From: Atrina japonica
Lineage: Eukaryota > Mollusca > Bivalvia > Pterioida > Pinnidae
Direction: 5' to 3'
Assembly (NCBI GenBank): GCA_030159075.1
Contig: BROG01000442.1
Span: 437,501 to 501,500 of the forward strand
DNA length: 64,000 bases
This document shows, one piece after another, positions 9,824 through 20,401 of this stretch; positions within the stretch are counted from its first letter, which is position 1, and every line of letters starts with the position of its first letter. A program made the position numbers and the translations under genes. The notes under the pieces are model-generated. The model worked only from the letters and a program-made list of their open reading frames with translations. It did no database searches and was not told where the DNA came from.

Positions 9824-10443
9824 CTGTCATATCACATTTATGATACGAAAATGGAAAATTTATAACGAGTATCATTAATGTGATATGAATGGAAACATGT
9901 GACAGATTCTTTTTATCATATGATCAAACATATGCGATAAAAACGACATTACCTGATGACTGGGGATGAGATCCATTATATTCTCATTTCTGTTGAGTTG
10001 ACAAAATTGTTCCAAATAAATAAAATACTTGCGCAGAAATAAGTGCACAAAACATAATGTAAATATTGCTCGTACATGTATTTGAATACACACGTTTAGC
10101 CTACATTTGAAATTGCTATTGGCATCTAGGTATACTTTATCAGATGTTGAACTCAGCAAATCTGCCGACTTTTTAAAAAAAATCCTCTACACCACATGTT
10201 TTATTCGATTGTCCCAATTCAAGTTAAAATGACGTCACAAACACCAAGTGACGTCATCGCCAACCTTTGGATCAATGAAGTGACGTCCTTGCCAACCTTC
10301 AGATGAATTAAGTCTGTGTACGTAGTGAATAAAAGTAGTTCAGTTAACTGCACATTAGCCAATCAAATCGCCGCTAGGCTTTCTAAAATACGTGTTACAT
10401 ATTTATGTAATCTGTTATGAATCTGCATAACACACAGATCCTA

Positions 10444-10444
<1 letters not shown>

Positions 10445-10491
<47 letters not shown>
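10445..10491. repeat. (AT)n microsatellite
   Basis: Pure AT dinucleotide run that continues on the far side of the repeat inserted at 10,493-10,703. Confidence 0.9.
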
Positions 10492-10492
<1 letters not shown>

Positions 10493-10496
<4 letters not shown>

Positions 10497-10703
10497 GGCG
10501 TCGGAAGCAAATTGAAAGTGGGGGGGGCTAAACCAACTTAAAACACACACACGCCAGAAGTGGGGGGGGGCTAAACCAACTTAAAACACACACACGCCAG
10601 AAACGTCTTGGGGGCTAAGCCCCAATTTTCAACACTTATGCCTATCTTTGCAAAAAAAGTGGGGGGCTAAGCCCCCCTAGCCCCCCCGGCTCCGACGCCT
10701 ATG
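10493..10703. repeat. G-rich repeat with inverted ends inside (AT)n
   Basis: Starts CATAGGCGTCGGAAGC and ends GGCTCCGACGCCTATG, its near reverse complement, and is flanked on both sides by TA repeats. The interior holds GGGGGGGCTAAACC and GGGGGGCTAAGCCCCCC tracts and a duplicated CTAAACCAACTTAAAACACAC segment. A partly similar end (TTCCTACGCCTATAG) occurs near 41,106. Confidence 0.6.
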
Positions 10704-10746
10704 ATATATATATATATATGAATGAGATCTTTTCTCGTAATAACGA

Positions 10747-11041
10747 CGAGCCGGCCTGGCTCAGTCGGTAGCGCGCTCGACTCTTGATCGTGAGGTCGTG
10801 AGTTCGTGTCCAGCCGTCGGCAGGTTAGTTTCCTGTCTGTCGGATGAGACAGTAAAAACCGACGTCCCGTGTCACAGTAGGTGTCGGCACGTTAAAGAAC
10901 CCTCACTGCTCAATGGCCGTAAGTGCCGAGCATAGGCCAAGATTTGAAGCCCTTCATCGGCATTTGGTGATGTCTCCATACGAGTAAAAAAATTCTTGAA
11001 TGGGACGTTGAACAACAACAAACAAACAAACAAACAACAAA
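10747..11041 (+). repeat. tRNA-derived SINE, family A, full length
   Basis: The head resembles a tRNA with A box TGGCTCAGTCGG and B box GAGTTCGTGTCC, then a conserved core with CACTGCTCAATGGCCGTAAG and GGCATTTGGTGATGTCTCC, and a tail of AACAAACAAAC repeats. An 11-bp duplication CGTAATAACGA flanks it (10,736-10,746 and 11,042-11,052). Further copies lie at 33,358, 49,904, 54,619 (minus), 58,866 and 61,417. Confidence 0.85.
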
Positions 11042-11288
11042 CGTAATAACGAGATAACTATCTCGTAAATACGATATCTTTTCTCGTAATAAAGACATAT
11101 TTATCTGGTAATTACGAGATCTTTTCTCGTACAAACGACATAATTATCTCGTTATTACGAGATAACTAATTCGTAATTACGAGATAATTATGTCGTTATT
11201 ATGAGAAAAGATCTCGTTATTACAAGTAAATTATCTCGTTATTACGAGATATTTTTATTTCTTTCTTTGATATTAATCGGCTTTCGTA

Positions 11289-13635
11289 GTTATCCATCAC
11301 CTCGTGGATAAAATAATTCTCAAATTCTAAAACTTACTACATATTAGATTTTTTTTAATTTCTAGGAGACTGCTGTCCTTTTCATATTGATTGCACGATG
11401 AAAAAAAGAATCTAAAAAATATTAGACAAAATTTAACAGTCAAGTAGAGTATTCTCCCTTGGCCTGTAATAAGGCCGAGTCTCTTGCAGACCTAGGTACG
11501 GCAAAAAGATTCAAGCTGAACTTGTAAATGTGTTTAAGATTTGTGATAAATACATCATTATAGGTTAAAGTACACATTCAATAACTTGTGGTTTTTACTT
11601 CGATTGTGGGTCTTTGAAAATATCATATGCACTCTTTTTTAATTTAACCATTTCCCATCTTGTGATTAACCACAGATCGATTTCGATTCCCGTGTTTACT
11701 TCAAATCACCGCGTCGAAAGTGTAAAACATTCAAATAAACGAAAAGCATGAACTCTTGACAATCACACAAATCAATGGATAGCTCAATGAATAAAGAATT
11801 ATTGTCACAAGCAAAGGAAACATTATAGGAAAGTGACATCCTCAGCTATTTCAATCACTTGAATAGAGTATGAGTTGTCACCCATTGTCACACCACCCAC
11901 CCACATACACATACATTAACTTGCTTAAAATTATTTCGACATTGGTTTGCTGAAATAAAAAGCAATTTTAAATGCAAATATATCTTCTTTCTTCTATCCC
12001 ATGAACAAAAAATAAAAACAGGCCTCAGGAAAAACAGAAGGATGCAACACACACTATTATTATTCGCAGGAGGCGGCGAATATATTTCAAATTAAGTTAG
12101 GAAGTAGTATATGGAAGGAGCTGTTAGTTTCTTTGAACGCGGAAGTAATGACGTAGTAATTTTATTTGAGGCAAAAACGCTATTAAATTTCAGATATGAA
12201 AGTGATGTTGGTTTGTTTCATAAATAATCAGCATCTAAATTTTTTTAATGCAATTAAGGTATAATACCGCGATTCGTATTTTTGAAATAACGATAAGTGG
12301 GAGACATTAGTCGAAATGATGGGAGCAATCATTACGTGATTGCTTTTGATTTTGATAAGAGCATGATATCCTATTATATAAGTTTAGTGGACGACGGAAA
12401 TTTGGAACAAAATGTTTTTTATTATTTAAAATGATTTCGTTTATGCAAAACGGAAAAAATATAACACCGAAAACGAAATGATTGGGAGAACAACAAAGTG
12501 AAAACGGGTCGGACGATTTACCGAAACAGACCTTAATTACCGAAGCACACCATTTTTACTTTTATTTCGACATAAAAACTGTAGTACATGTTAAAGTCTA
12601 CATATAATAAAATGTTACTTTTAACACGAGTTTTGTCAGTCAGAATTATCATGTTAAACAAGATCGAACCACTCTAGCCGGCTAGGCCAACAATGAACGA
12701 AACAGACTGGAATATGGACTTGTTTTAAAAAAAATAATTCTGAATTATTCCATAAATGTTTTTCTAAATTACGTTTTATATTCTTGATATATACTAATAT
12801 TTAATACATTTTCTTAAAAAAAATCCAAGTTCTTCACCATTGTTGACAACCATTATGCAGAACAGTGAAAATTACTGCAACTGTCATTTTGTAAACTTTT
12901 ACATATATAGACATTGCTACATCGCTGATGTCAATTGCTATATAAACACTACTAAAATGAATGATTACACTGGATGAATTTGACCAGGAACATGATGACC
13001 ACTCCATTTCTCACTACTGTCTGTGAACTTGGTGTTAGTTGACGGGAAATCGCCGTTAAATTAGTTCTGTTGACTCTATTTTCACGAAAATGTTATCTGG
13101 TGGGACTTTTTGTCGTAATAGATATTAAGTAGCTGAAAGCTTGCATTCATTTATTCCCAAACTTCCTTTGAAATACCTTTGGCGGCGAATTGATGCTTTG
13201 CATCAAATTTTTCTTGTATATAATTGATATTAGATAAGCTTGATGTTGCAATGAAGTAGGTTAATATGTTAACAGGAATTGATGGCCAAAGGATGGAACA
13301 TGATTTTCAATAGATTGTCGGGTAACAGATTTGTTTAAAATGAAGATGTCTCGTTTTTTTCTCCACGTAGACATTTAATTCACATATACTAACAATGTAA
13401 ACAATAATTTTTGTTCAGCTGTAAAACATTCGATGTTCTGTATACCGCATACTGTAACTTTATCATAGCTTAAAGCGATATAAACTGTCGCAGCGATTGT
13501 TTCAGATTATAGTTGAAAATATTTGGTCAGGAGTATATCTGCCCTTTACGCACTTTTATTCACTTTACACTTTTATTTTAAAATACATATACATGTATTA
13601 TGTAAAATATGTGTTTTTTTCAATCTTATACTGAA
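11289..13635. other. Non-coding AT-rich DNA
   Basis: No gene, RNA or element boundary was recognised. Open frames are short and lack motifs. Confidence 0.5.
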
Positions 13636-14170
13636 TACTGACATTGCCAAAATAAAAACAAAATAACTGTTAAAACTATGCGTACTTCATGCTTTACAAT
13701 CATACCGCCATGTCCGGTGGGTTCATGATAATATGTGTCAAGAATGATAAATTCGAAACTGCGATGGAACGAGTTAAAAATTGGTCGAGATCACCCGACA
13801 CACCCGGCACGTGGACAATTTCAGTAACGAATATTTTGAAACGACGGAAAAGACAAACTTTGTCTGATTTAGGTATAAAACGATGATTTAGGAAAATAAA
13901 CGCAAAGTGTAATAAGAATAGAATATAACTGGAAATAGCACGTGCTTATTGGACACTTTATAATCTTCGTAAAAAAGTTTATTATTTGCAATGCTCTAAG
14001 TCATGGCGGACAAACAATAACTGATATTACGTGTTACGTTTGACAAGATTGTTGCAGTTAGACGCATACATTTGCTATTCCGGTTACAAAATTACCAACA
14101 TCTTTTGAAATTTAAAACCAAAAAATAAGTTTTTCAACGAAATGATCGTTGTCTTGCAAAATAGCATTTA
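13636..14170 (+). repeat. Old interspersed repeat, copy 1
   Basis: Matches about 48,805-49,275 over some 470 bp with frequent substitutions (shared words ACCCGGCACGTGGA, GAAAATAAACGCA, AATAGCACGTG, AACAATAACTGATATTACG). No coding potential; the copies look ancient. A weaker trace (CACGTTTGACAACATTATTG) occurs at 29,958. Confidence 0.65.
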
Positions 14171-14493
14171 TCTGATGTAATCAGCCTGTATGCAAGTGAA
14201 CAGTGGGTCAAACATTCGGAACACTTTAATCGCGCTTGTACGCCACTGGATATCTCGGTCCATTACAAACTCATTTCTCCTAACAATCTCGTGTTGTATT
14301 TTTAAAATAAATATACAACCAGAGACATATCTCTGATACAACACATAAAAGAAATGTTAACAATGACCGAGTGTGTAATGGGCCGAATGTGTGACACCGA
14401 GAGTGCACACCCGCATGCTCAGAATATTTATGACACTGAAGCGATGTTGGATCGGAATCTTAAATTGACTACGACACAGACAAATATAGAACT
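14171..14493. other. Unique flank left of the Polinton
   Basis: No feature recognised; AT-rich non-coding DNA up to the target-site duplication. Confidence 0.4.
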
Positions 14494-14498
14494 CAAGC
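14494..14498. repeat. Polinton target-site duplication, left copy
   Basis: CAAGC directly before the TIR, repeated at 29,769-29,773. If one base is assigned differently the duplication is TCAAGC, matching the usual 6-bp length for Polintons. Confidence 0.75.
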
Positions 14499-14762
14499 AG
14501 TAGTATATGTCCCCCACTTCGCGGCACCTTTTTTTCTTCCGAGAACTGGACGACGTGTCCATTTCCCGGAATTCCGCAGTCACGTGATCAGACACAGGTA
14601 AATGGCGTTATATATAGACGATGATATATAACGTGTTTATTGGATTATACATGACACGGGCGATTTCAATTTTATCTGTTCCTAGAGATGACACGCTCCC
14701 GTGATCACCCAGGTAAATGCCGTTTTTTTTCGACCGTACAGGTGTCCCAATGGTATAGTGTG
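14499..14762 (+). repeat. Polinton left terminal inverted repeat
   Basis: Outer 224 bp match the right arm almost perfectly; beyond that the two arms keep CACAGGTG/TACAGGTG and TATAGTGTG with a small indel. Each arm holds a direct pair of about 25 bp, CGTGATCA...CAGGTAAATG(G/C)CG, spaced 116-118 bp (14,583 and 14,701), the first overlapping a CACGTG. TATA-like ATATATAGACG and GATATATAACG words lie between them. Confidence 0.95.
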
Positions 14763-14810
14763 GTAGATATTGAAAATGCGTTAAACAATTTAACGGCTAT
14801 TTAAAAGAAC

Positions 14811-17800
14811 ATGTCTCATGCACAACGATCTACCGAGCGGTTATTGGATTTACCGACCCCTCCCGAGAGGTCTATTACGGCACAATATATCGAGCCTTTA
14901 TTGGATCACCCGATTCCCCCCGATTTTAAAAAAACGTTTTTAAGACTCAAACGTGTCTACACGGGGCAGACCTATCGTTTTGATAAAATTTTCGAGACAG
15001 AGATTAAAAAGTTTACAACCTGGTCGGACGAGTATAAAGTAGTCCTATTGAGGGACGACAGGGTTATCGATATAGACCGTTTATTTGTACATCTCGTGAG
15101 GTCGGTGATAAAACGCTAGAGGGTTACAAAACGGCGATAAATTTCGCATCATCATCAATCATCCGAAATTCCCGAAAATGTTCAGTACGAAATATATCAA
15201 CGTCTCGAGTGATTTAGCCGAAGAGTTATTTAAAGAATTGGAAAAATATATAGAATATTACGAGGTGCCCATAGACGAAGTAGAAATAATCGTTCAGTCT
15301 ACGAAAATGCCAAGGGGGAAGGGGAGACCCAAAGAACCGGCGACAAAGGAGACCTCGTCGTCGAAAAGAAGTATCATCACGATTAAAAACGACGACGCCA
15401 CGTGTCTGGCACGGGCCATCGTGACGGCGTAGGCCAACAAACATAAAGATAAATGGACGAATTCCCAACTTCGAGACGGTTTCAATAGGAGTCGAAAATT
15501 ACAAAGGGTCGAAGCGTTAAAACTTCACGAAGAAGCGGGTGTTCCCGTCCAGGATCACGGTTGTACCTTAGAAGACGTGAAAACGTTTGCCGATCACCTG
15601 GGTGTGCAGATCAATATAGTGGACGGCGATCGGTTCAACGAAATCATCTATACGACCGAAGGAAGCAACGACGACGCGATCTATCTGTACAAGAATAAAA
15701 ATCACTTCGACGTGATTACGACCATGACGGGGTTTTTGGGTAAAAGACATTACTGTCACTCGTGTAAAGAATCGTACGACAAACGAGATCGTCACAGATG
15801 CCCCGAAAAGTGTTTATCGTGCTTCGGTTATGATTGTCCGGGGGGTGAAAGGAAAGTGTGCGACGATTGTAACAGAACGTTTTTCGGCGAAGACTGTTTT
15901 AAGGAACATAAACGCGTCAGAGGAATGCGAGACGACGAACCGGACGTGGTTTGTTTTCGCGTTCAGAAATGTTTAGAGTGCGAACGGGTGGTCAAGGACT
16001 TGGAGTCCCATGTATGTGGCCGTTCCGAATGTCCGAATTGTAAAGAATATGTCGACATGACGACGCACAAGTGTTTCATGCTCGAGAAACGATGCAAGGG
16101 TGGAGAGTGCAAATCGGACAAGTGTACGGACGAGAAACCGTGTTACAGTTGTAAAACGCGAACGACAGAGTATTATTTTTACGACATAGAAGCGACGCAA
16201 GACACCGGCGTTCACATACCGAATCTAATCGTGTGCCAAGACTTTGACGGTCGTCAACACGAATTTTCTACCGTAGACGAGTTCTGCAAGTTTGTGTTGG
16301 ATCATCGCCCACAATGCCAAAGCGTATGACGCGCAGTTTTTGTTAAAGTATTTCGTGGAACATAACATTAAACCCTATTGTATTTACAACGGTACGAAGA
16401 TCATGTACATGGAAGTCGGTTGTGTTCGCTTTATCGATTCCATAAATTTTGTCCAATCTGCTCTGGCAGAGTTTCCGAAGACGTTTGGTATGACCGAACT
16501 CAAAAAGGGTTATTTCCTGCATTATTTCAACAAGCCGTGTCACCAACGTTACGTGGGACCGTTGCCCAGTAAAAAACACTACGGTGTCGATTACATGAGC
16601 AAACGCAACAGGGAAGAGTTTTTAAAGTGGTACGAGGCGCGAAAGAACGACGTGTTTGATTTTCAGAAAGAATTGAGGGAGTACTGCACGTCCGACGTCG
16701 ACATATTACGACGATCCATGTTGAAATTCAGGGAAGACTTTATCGCGTTGGAAAACATAGATCCGTTACAGTACGTGACGATAGCGTCCGTGTGCATGAC
16801 CGTCTACAGAAGCAATTACATGCCTGAAAAGATGATAGCCGTCCATAACGATAACGTCGTTCACGAAACGTACAGCGTGAAATCCATTTCTTGGTTGGAT
16901 CACGTGGCCGAGAGAGACGGTGTCGTCATACGACACGCGTTGAACGGCGGCGAGGTGACTCTGCCCGACATCGGTAAAGTCGACGGGTATTGCGAAGACA
17001 CGAAGACGGTTTACGAATTTCAAGGGTGCTTCTGGCACGGGTGTAAAAAGTGTTACGCACGAGACACCTTCAATAACAAGAACCAATTCGACATGGACAC
17101 GCTCAGAAAACGAACCTCCGCGAAAAACGAGAAGATACGACGGGCCGGTTACGCGTTCGTCGAGGCCTGGGAATGCGATACGAAAGACCTAAACAGTAAA
17201 GAGATCGTGAAGCCGTTAGACCCCCGAGACGCCTTTTTCGGCGGTAGGACCAACGTGACCAAGTTGCTGTACGACTTCGACGGAAGAGAAAAGGGACGAT
17301 ACGTCGACTTTGTCAGTCTGTACCCGACGGTCCAGTTTTATAAGACCTACCCGGTCGGTCATCCCACCAAAATAGTTAATCCCGAACGCGTCGATCGAAC
17401 TTGGTTGGGGTTCGTCAAATGTAAAGTCGTGCCACCCCGGAAATTATATCATCCCGTCTTACCCGTCAAAATGAAATGCGGAGATGCCGAAAAGCTCTTG
17501 TTCCCGCTGTGTAAGACGTGCGCCGAACGACAGGCACAGACGCCGTGCGAACACGTCGACGAGCAGAGGTCGTTTGCGGGCACGTGGTGTACTCCCGAGC
17601 TATTCAAGGCCTTAGATAAGGGGTACGAGATAGAGAAAATTTACGAAGTTTGGGATTTTCTCTACACCAGTGAGGACGTAGACCTCTTCAGAGACTACGT
17701 CAAGAACTTTATGAAGATCAGGATGGAAAGTTCCGCATTAAAGGTGGGTCCGGGTACCCCTTTCGACACGGAAGAACGGTATAAAGACATGGTCAGAGAA

Positions 17801-18553
17801 CGATTGGGGATCGACTTGGGTAAAATAGAGTAGAATCCGGGCATGCGCGCCATCTCTAAATTATGTCTCAACTCTCTCTGGGGTAAGTTCGGCCAAAGGG
17901 TCAACATGAAACAGACTGAATACGTGAACGAACCGATAGACTTTTACACCCTGTTGCTGGACGACACGATAGACAATCTCAACATTCAGTTCATCAACGA
18001 CGATATGGTCCAGATGTCTTACGATTTAAAGGGACATTTCGTCGACAAGGTCAATGACGTCAACATCTTCATAGCGTGTTATACGACTGCGCATGCCAGA
18101 ACCATGTTATACGACGTGTTGGACACCCTCGACGATAGGGTGCTGGGATTCGACACCGATAGCGTGTGGTACGTCGATCGCGACGACGGGGTCTCGATCG
18201 ACACGGGCGATAACTTGGGTGATTTGACGGACGAGTTAGGCGGCGATTTCATAACGTCGTGGTGTGCCACCGGTCCCAAATCTTATTCGTACGAAACGAA
18301 CGCGGGTAAAAAGGTGTGTAAGGTCAAGGGATTTAGTCTGAATTACGAAAATTCTCTTTACATCAACCGAGACGCGATGACCGACGTCGACAAAGAAACG
18401 CGTAAGAGGATTACGACCGTTCGAGAAAACGCCATCACGAGAGATTCCAAAACCAAACGCATCGTGAATCGATACCAGGAGAAAGAGTTTACGTTGTGTT
18501 ACGATAAACGGGTGATGAAGGACGAATACGACAGGCTTCCCTACGGGTATTAA
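14811..18553 (+). pseudogene. POLB: Protein-primed DNA polymerase B of the Polinton, broken
   Basis: Family B polymerase that would replicate the element by protein priming, about 1,240 codons. Order of landmarks: N-terminal region ending ITIKNDDATCLARAIV (15,380-15,430); a Cys-rich zinc region (CHSC, CDDC, CPNC); exonuclease motif I FYDIEAT (near 16,180), motif II HNAKAYDAQF (near 16,310), motif III YCTSDVDIL; an insert with EFQGCFWHGC (near 17,020) that recalls Vsr-type nucleases; polymerase motif A DFVSLYP (near 17,310), motif B LNSLWGKFG (near 17,870), motif C DTDS (near 18,150). Breaks: a stop TAG plus frame change near 15,117, TAG at 15,430, a frameshift near 16,300 just before exonuclease motif II, and TAG at 17,831 just before motif B. 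Catalytic residues themselves are kept. It converges on the integrase across a hairpin. Confidence 0.93.
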
Positions 18554-18583
18554 AAAATTTATTAATACTAATAAATTTTTTAA
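18550..18583. terminator. Hairpin between polymerase and integrase genes
   Basis: Perfect 15-bp stem TTAAAAAATTTATTA / TAATAAATTTTTTAA with loop ATAC. Stop codons of both convergent genes fall inside the stem. Probably ends transcription or directs 3' processing on both strands; that role is inference. Confidence 0.65.
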
Positions 18584-19453
18584 TCGACGACGACCAACAA
18601 TTCCTCTCGGACGAACGTTCTCTGAGGCGCCGGTTCCTTGAGCTGATACAGGTCGATACCCTGCATTCTGAAATGCCTGTCTATGTCGTGTTTGTCGACG
18701 CTCCAGATGGGGTCGGTGGCCCTCCTGCGTCCGCCTTCCAATTCGCCCGGTTGATACAGATATCTTACTTTCGCAAAGGGACTGATGGGCGGTTGCACTT
18801 TATCGACGGGTTCTACCTTTTTGGGCGGGTTGGTCTCTTCGTTGATCGTTTTTTACGACTTCCGGCAACCGTTTCACCCATTCTCTGTTTCTGTCTTTGG
18901 TTTTCATCTCTTGATCGTATTGATAGCTAAACAACTGTTCACCCAACGTTCTATTAAATCGTTCGACGATGGCTTGGTCGCGATGAAGGTCGACCCTTCC
19001 CCTTCTTATTCTAATGCCGTGTCTGGTCATGAGTTTGGAGACGGCGCCCATGAATTCGCGACCGGGATCGACTTGTAATAATTTCGGAAACGTCAGACGC
19101 CTCCCGTAGATCTTTTCGAAAGCGCGGGCCACCTCTCGACTGTCTTTGGTCGTCAGAGGTTCCGCTTCTTTGTAGCGAGTGCCCACGTCGACCAACGTCA
19201 GCGCATATTTGTACGTTTTCCCGTCCACCTTGTCGTGCGGTAAAAACAGCAGATCGGCCTGGTGAGTGTCGTTTTCTTTTGCGTCTTCGAATCGGGGTCT
19301 TATGATTTTCTTGGGGGCGGGCAGGTAGATTTGCCACACGTCTTGTTTTTTCAGGAACTCTAACGCTTCCTTCTCGCTGACTTTAGCTGCTTTGGCCAAT
19401 TTCCCGATGGCCGCCTTTCCCTTCCAATAGTGTTTGTGATAGATCTCTTCCAT
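18580..19453 (-). pseudogene. INT: Polinton retroviral-like integrase, frameshifted
   Basis: DDE integrase that inserts the element. The N-terminal helical part (WKGKAAIGKLAKAAKVS) precedes a core with the three catalytic acids in THQADLLFL, LQVDPGREFMG and DQAIVERFNRTLGEQ. The C-terminal part (18,580-18,848), in another frame, has VRYLYQPGELEGG and DIDRHFRMQG, resembling the chromodomain-like tail of Polinton integrases, ending YQLKEPAPQ...FVREELLVV. The frame changes at or near a T6 run (18,849-18,854), so an assembly indel is possible. It heads a minus-strand set of small genes. Confidence 0.92.
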
Positions 19454-19459
19454 TTTACT

Positions 19460-19858
19460 TTAGGCGACGTATTTTTTAACGCCATAGAACACGAGTCCCG
19501 TCCCGATCACCACGAAGAGGATTTCCTTGTCTTTTTGCTCTTCCGAGGGTTGATAGAAATCGCTCAACTTCGGCTCGGGAGCCATCGCCTCTTCGTTCGT
19601 CATTTGCGAGTAGAGTGACATGGCGGCGTTTACTTCTTTGTAGGTGTACAGCGCGTGTCCTTGTTTCTTTAATCTCTCGTTGAGAAAATCTAATCGCTTC
19701 GTGCGTTCGTGATTCCATAAATCTCGAGCCGCGGTCAGTTTTTCCATCGCCTCGTCGTGTCTCTTTTGTTCTTCGTGATTCGAGAATAGAAATTGAGATC
19801 CCGAGAAGGCTAGAGCATTGACTAATGCACCACCCATCATCATCGGAATCGTTGCCAT
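19460..19858 (-). CDS. Polinton small protein with N- and C-terminal membrane segments
   Basis: 132 residues. The N-terminus MATIPMMMGGALVNALAFSG is hydrophobic; a charged helical middle (EEQKRHDEAMEKLTAARDLW, LDFLNERLKKQGHA) follows; the C-terminus has ILFVVIGTGLVFYGVKKY, a membrane segment. I recognise the GGALVNALAFSGS...FS...E.KRHD...E pattern as recurring in Polintons, but no function is known to me. It sits 6 bp upstream of the integrase start on the same strand. The frame is open. The leader reads CTATTAAAAA-ATG. Confidence 0.7.
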   Translation of the reverse strand: MATIPMMMGGALVNALAFSGSQFLFSNHEEQKRHDEAMEKLTAARDLWNHERTKRLDFLNERLKKQGHALYTYKEVNAAMSLYSQMTNEEAMAPEPKLSDFYQPSEEQKDKEILFVVIGTGLVFYGVKKYVA

Positions 19859-19881
19859 TTTTTAATAGAGAGAGTTTTAGT

Positions 19882-20109
19882 TTATTTCATGACATCGGCG
19901 GGGATGATGCCCTTCTTGACCAACATGTCTTTGGTGTACTCGGCGAGCGCAAACACCAGGAGGATCATCCCGAAGTCCTTCGGGTCTAGATCCATCTTGG
20001 GCGCCGGCATCTTTAAGATTTTCTTGGAAAGTTGCGCGTACCCGATGGCAATTCCCGTACTGACGGCCGCGTGATACACGGTGTTGACTAAATCTTTTTC
20101 ACCACTCAT
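19882..20109 (-). CDS. Small Polinton membrane protein
   Basis: 75 residues. Two hydrophobic helices are likely: AAVSTGIAIGYAQL and FGMILLVFALAEY, with a short basic C-terminus. The start is preceded by GTATTTAAAAA, the leader shared by several genes here. It lies in a minus-strand run with 20-45 bp gaps. Role unknown; it could be a membrane or virion component. Confidence 0.55.
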   Translation of the reverse strand: MSGEKDLVNTVYHAAVSTGIAIGYAQLSKKILKMPAPKMDLDPKDFGMILLVFALAEYTKDMLVKKGIIPADVMK

Positions 20110-20200
20110 TTTTTAAATACGGGAGAAAATTATTTAATACATTTCATGGGGATTAGGTTTTTGGAGGTGGAAGTACTTCGGACGGTGGTTCTGGCACAGG
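20109..20200. repeat. Duplicated promoter and gene-end segment, copy 1
   Basis: TTTTTAAATACGGGAGAAAA through CATTTCATGGGGATTAGG and on to GGAGGTGGAAGTACTT recurs at 20,358-20,440 with few differences. It spans the end of one small gene and the leader of the next, so a local tandem duplication shaped this cluster. Confidence 0.75.
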
Positions 20201-20359
20201 CTCGTCGCACTCATGATGAATAACCTGATGAACAACCTTGCTATTCGTGTTAATTAATTCAGTGATCGTGGTGATGAACACTCCCAGCGCCATGATTCCC
20301 GATGCCATTAACATCGTCATATTCACAGCGGTTCTGACCGAATCGTTTTGTACACACAT
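20153..20359 (-). CDS. Small Polinton membrane protein with Pro-rich tail
   Basis: 68 residues. One membrane helix (MTMLMASGIMALGVFITTIT) is followed by a His/Asn linker and a Pro-rich end (PVPEPPSEVLPPPKT). The leader is GTATTTAAAA-ATG. The tail-coding DNA is duplicated at 20,400-20,440 at the end of the next gene upstream. Function unknown. Confidence 0.55.
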   Translation of the reverse strand: MCVQNDSVRTAVNMTMLMASGIMALGVFITTITELINTNSKVVHQVIHHECDEPVPEPPSEVLPPPKT

Positions 20360-20401
20360 TTTTAAATACGTGAGAAAATTATTTAATACATTTCATGGGG
20401 A

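Larger units (their letters stand above)
8250..11288. mobile_element. Non-autonomous TIR DNA transposon with palindromic arrays
   Basis: The left end TACGAAAGCCGATTAGTATC (8,250) is matched in inverted orientation at 11,269-11,288, followed inward on both sides by an A-rich run and then many copies of TCTCGTAATTACGAGA-like palindromes (8,287-8,485 and 10,730-11,262). It is flanked by a 6-bp direct repeat, GTTATC. No transposase is present. A SINE (10,747-11,041), a G-rich palindrome-ended repeat (10,493-10,703) and (AT)n tracts lie inside. Superfamily undetermined. Confidence 0.7.

Noticed and set aside
13689..13886. 65-residue protein gene
   Set aside because: It lies in a repeat whose second copy (48,806) is disrupted and encodes a different sequence.
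15226..15485. Open frames on the minus strand opposite the polymerase gene
   Set aside because: Shadows of the coding strand with no motifs; likewise many opposite-strand frames throughout the Polinton.
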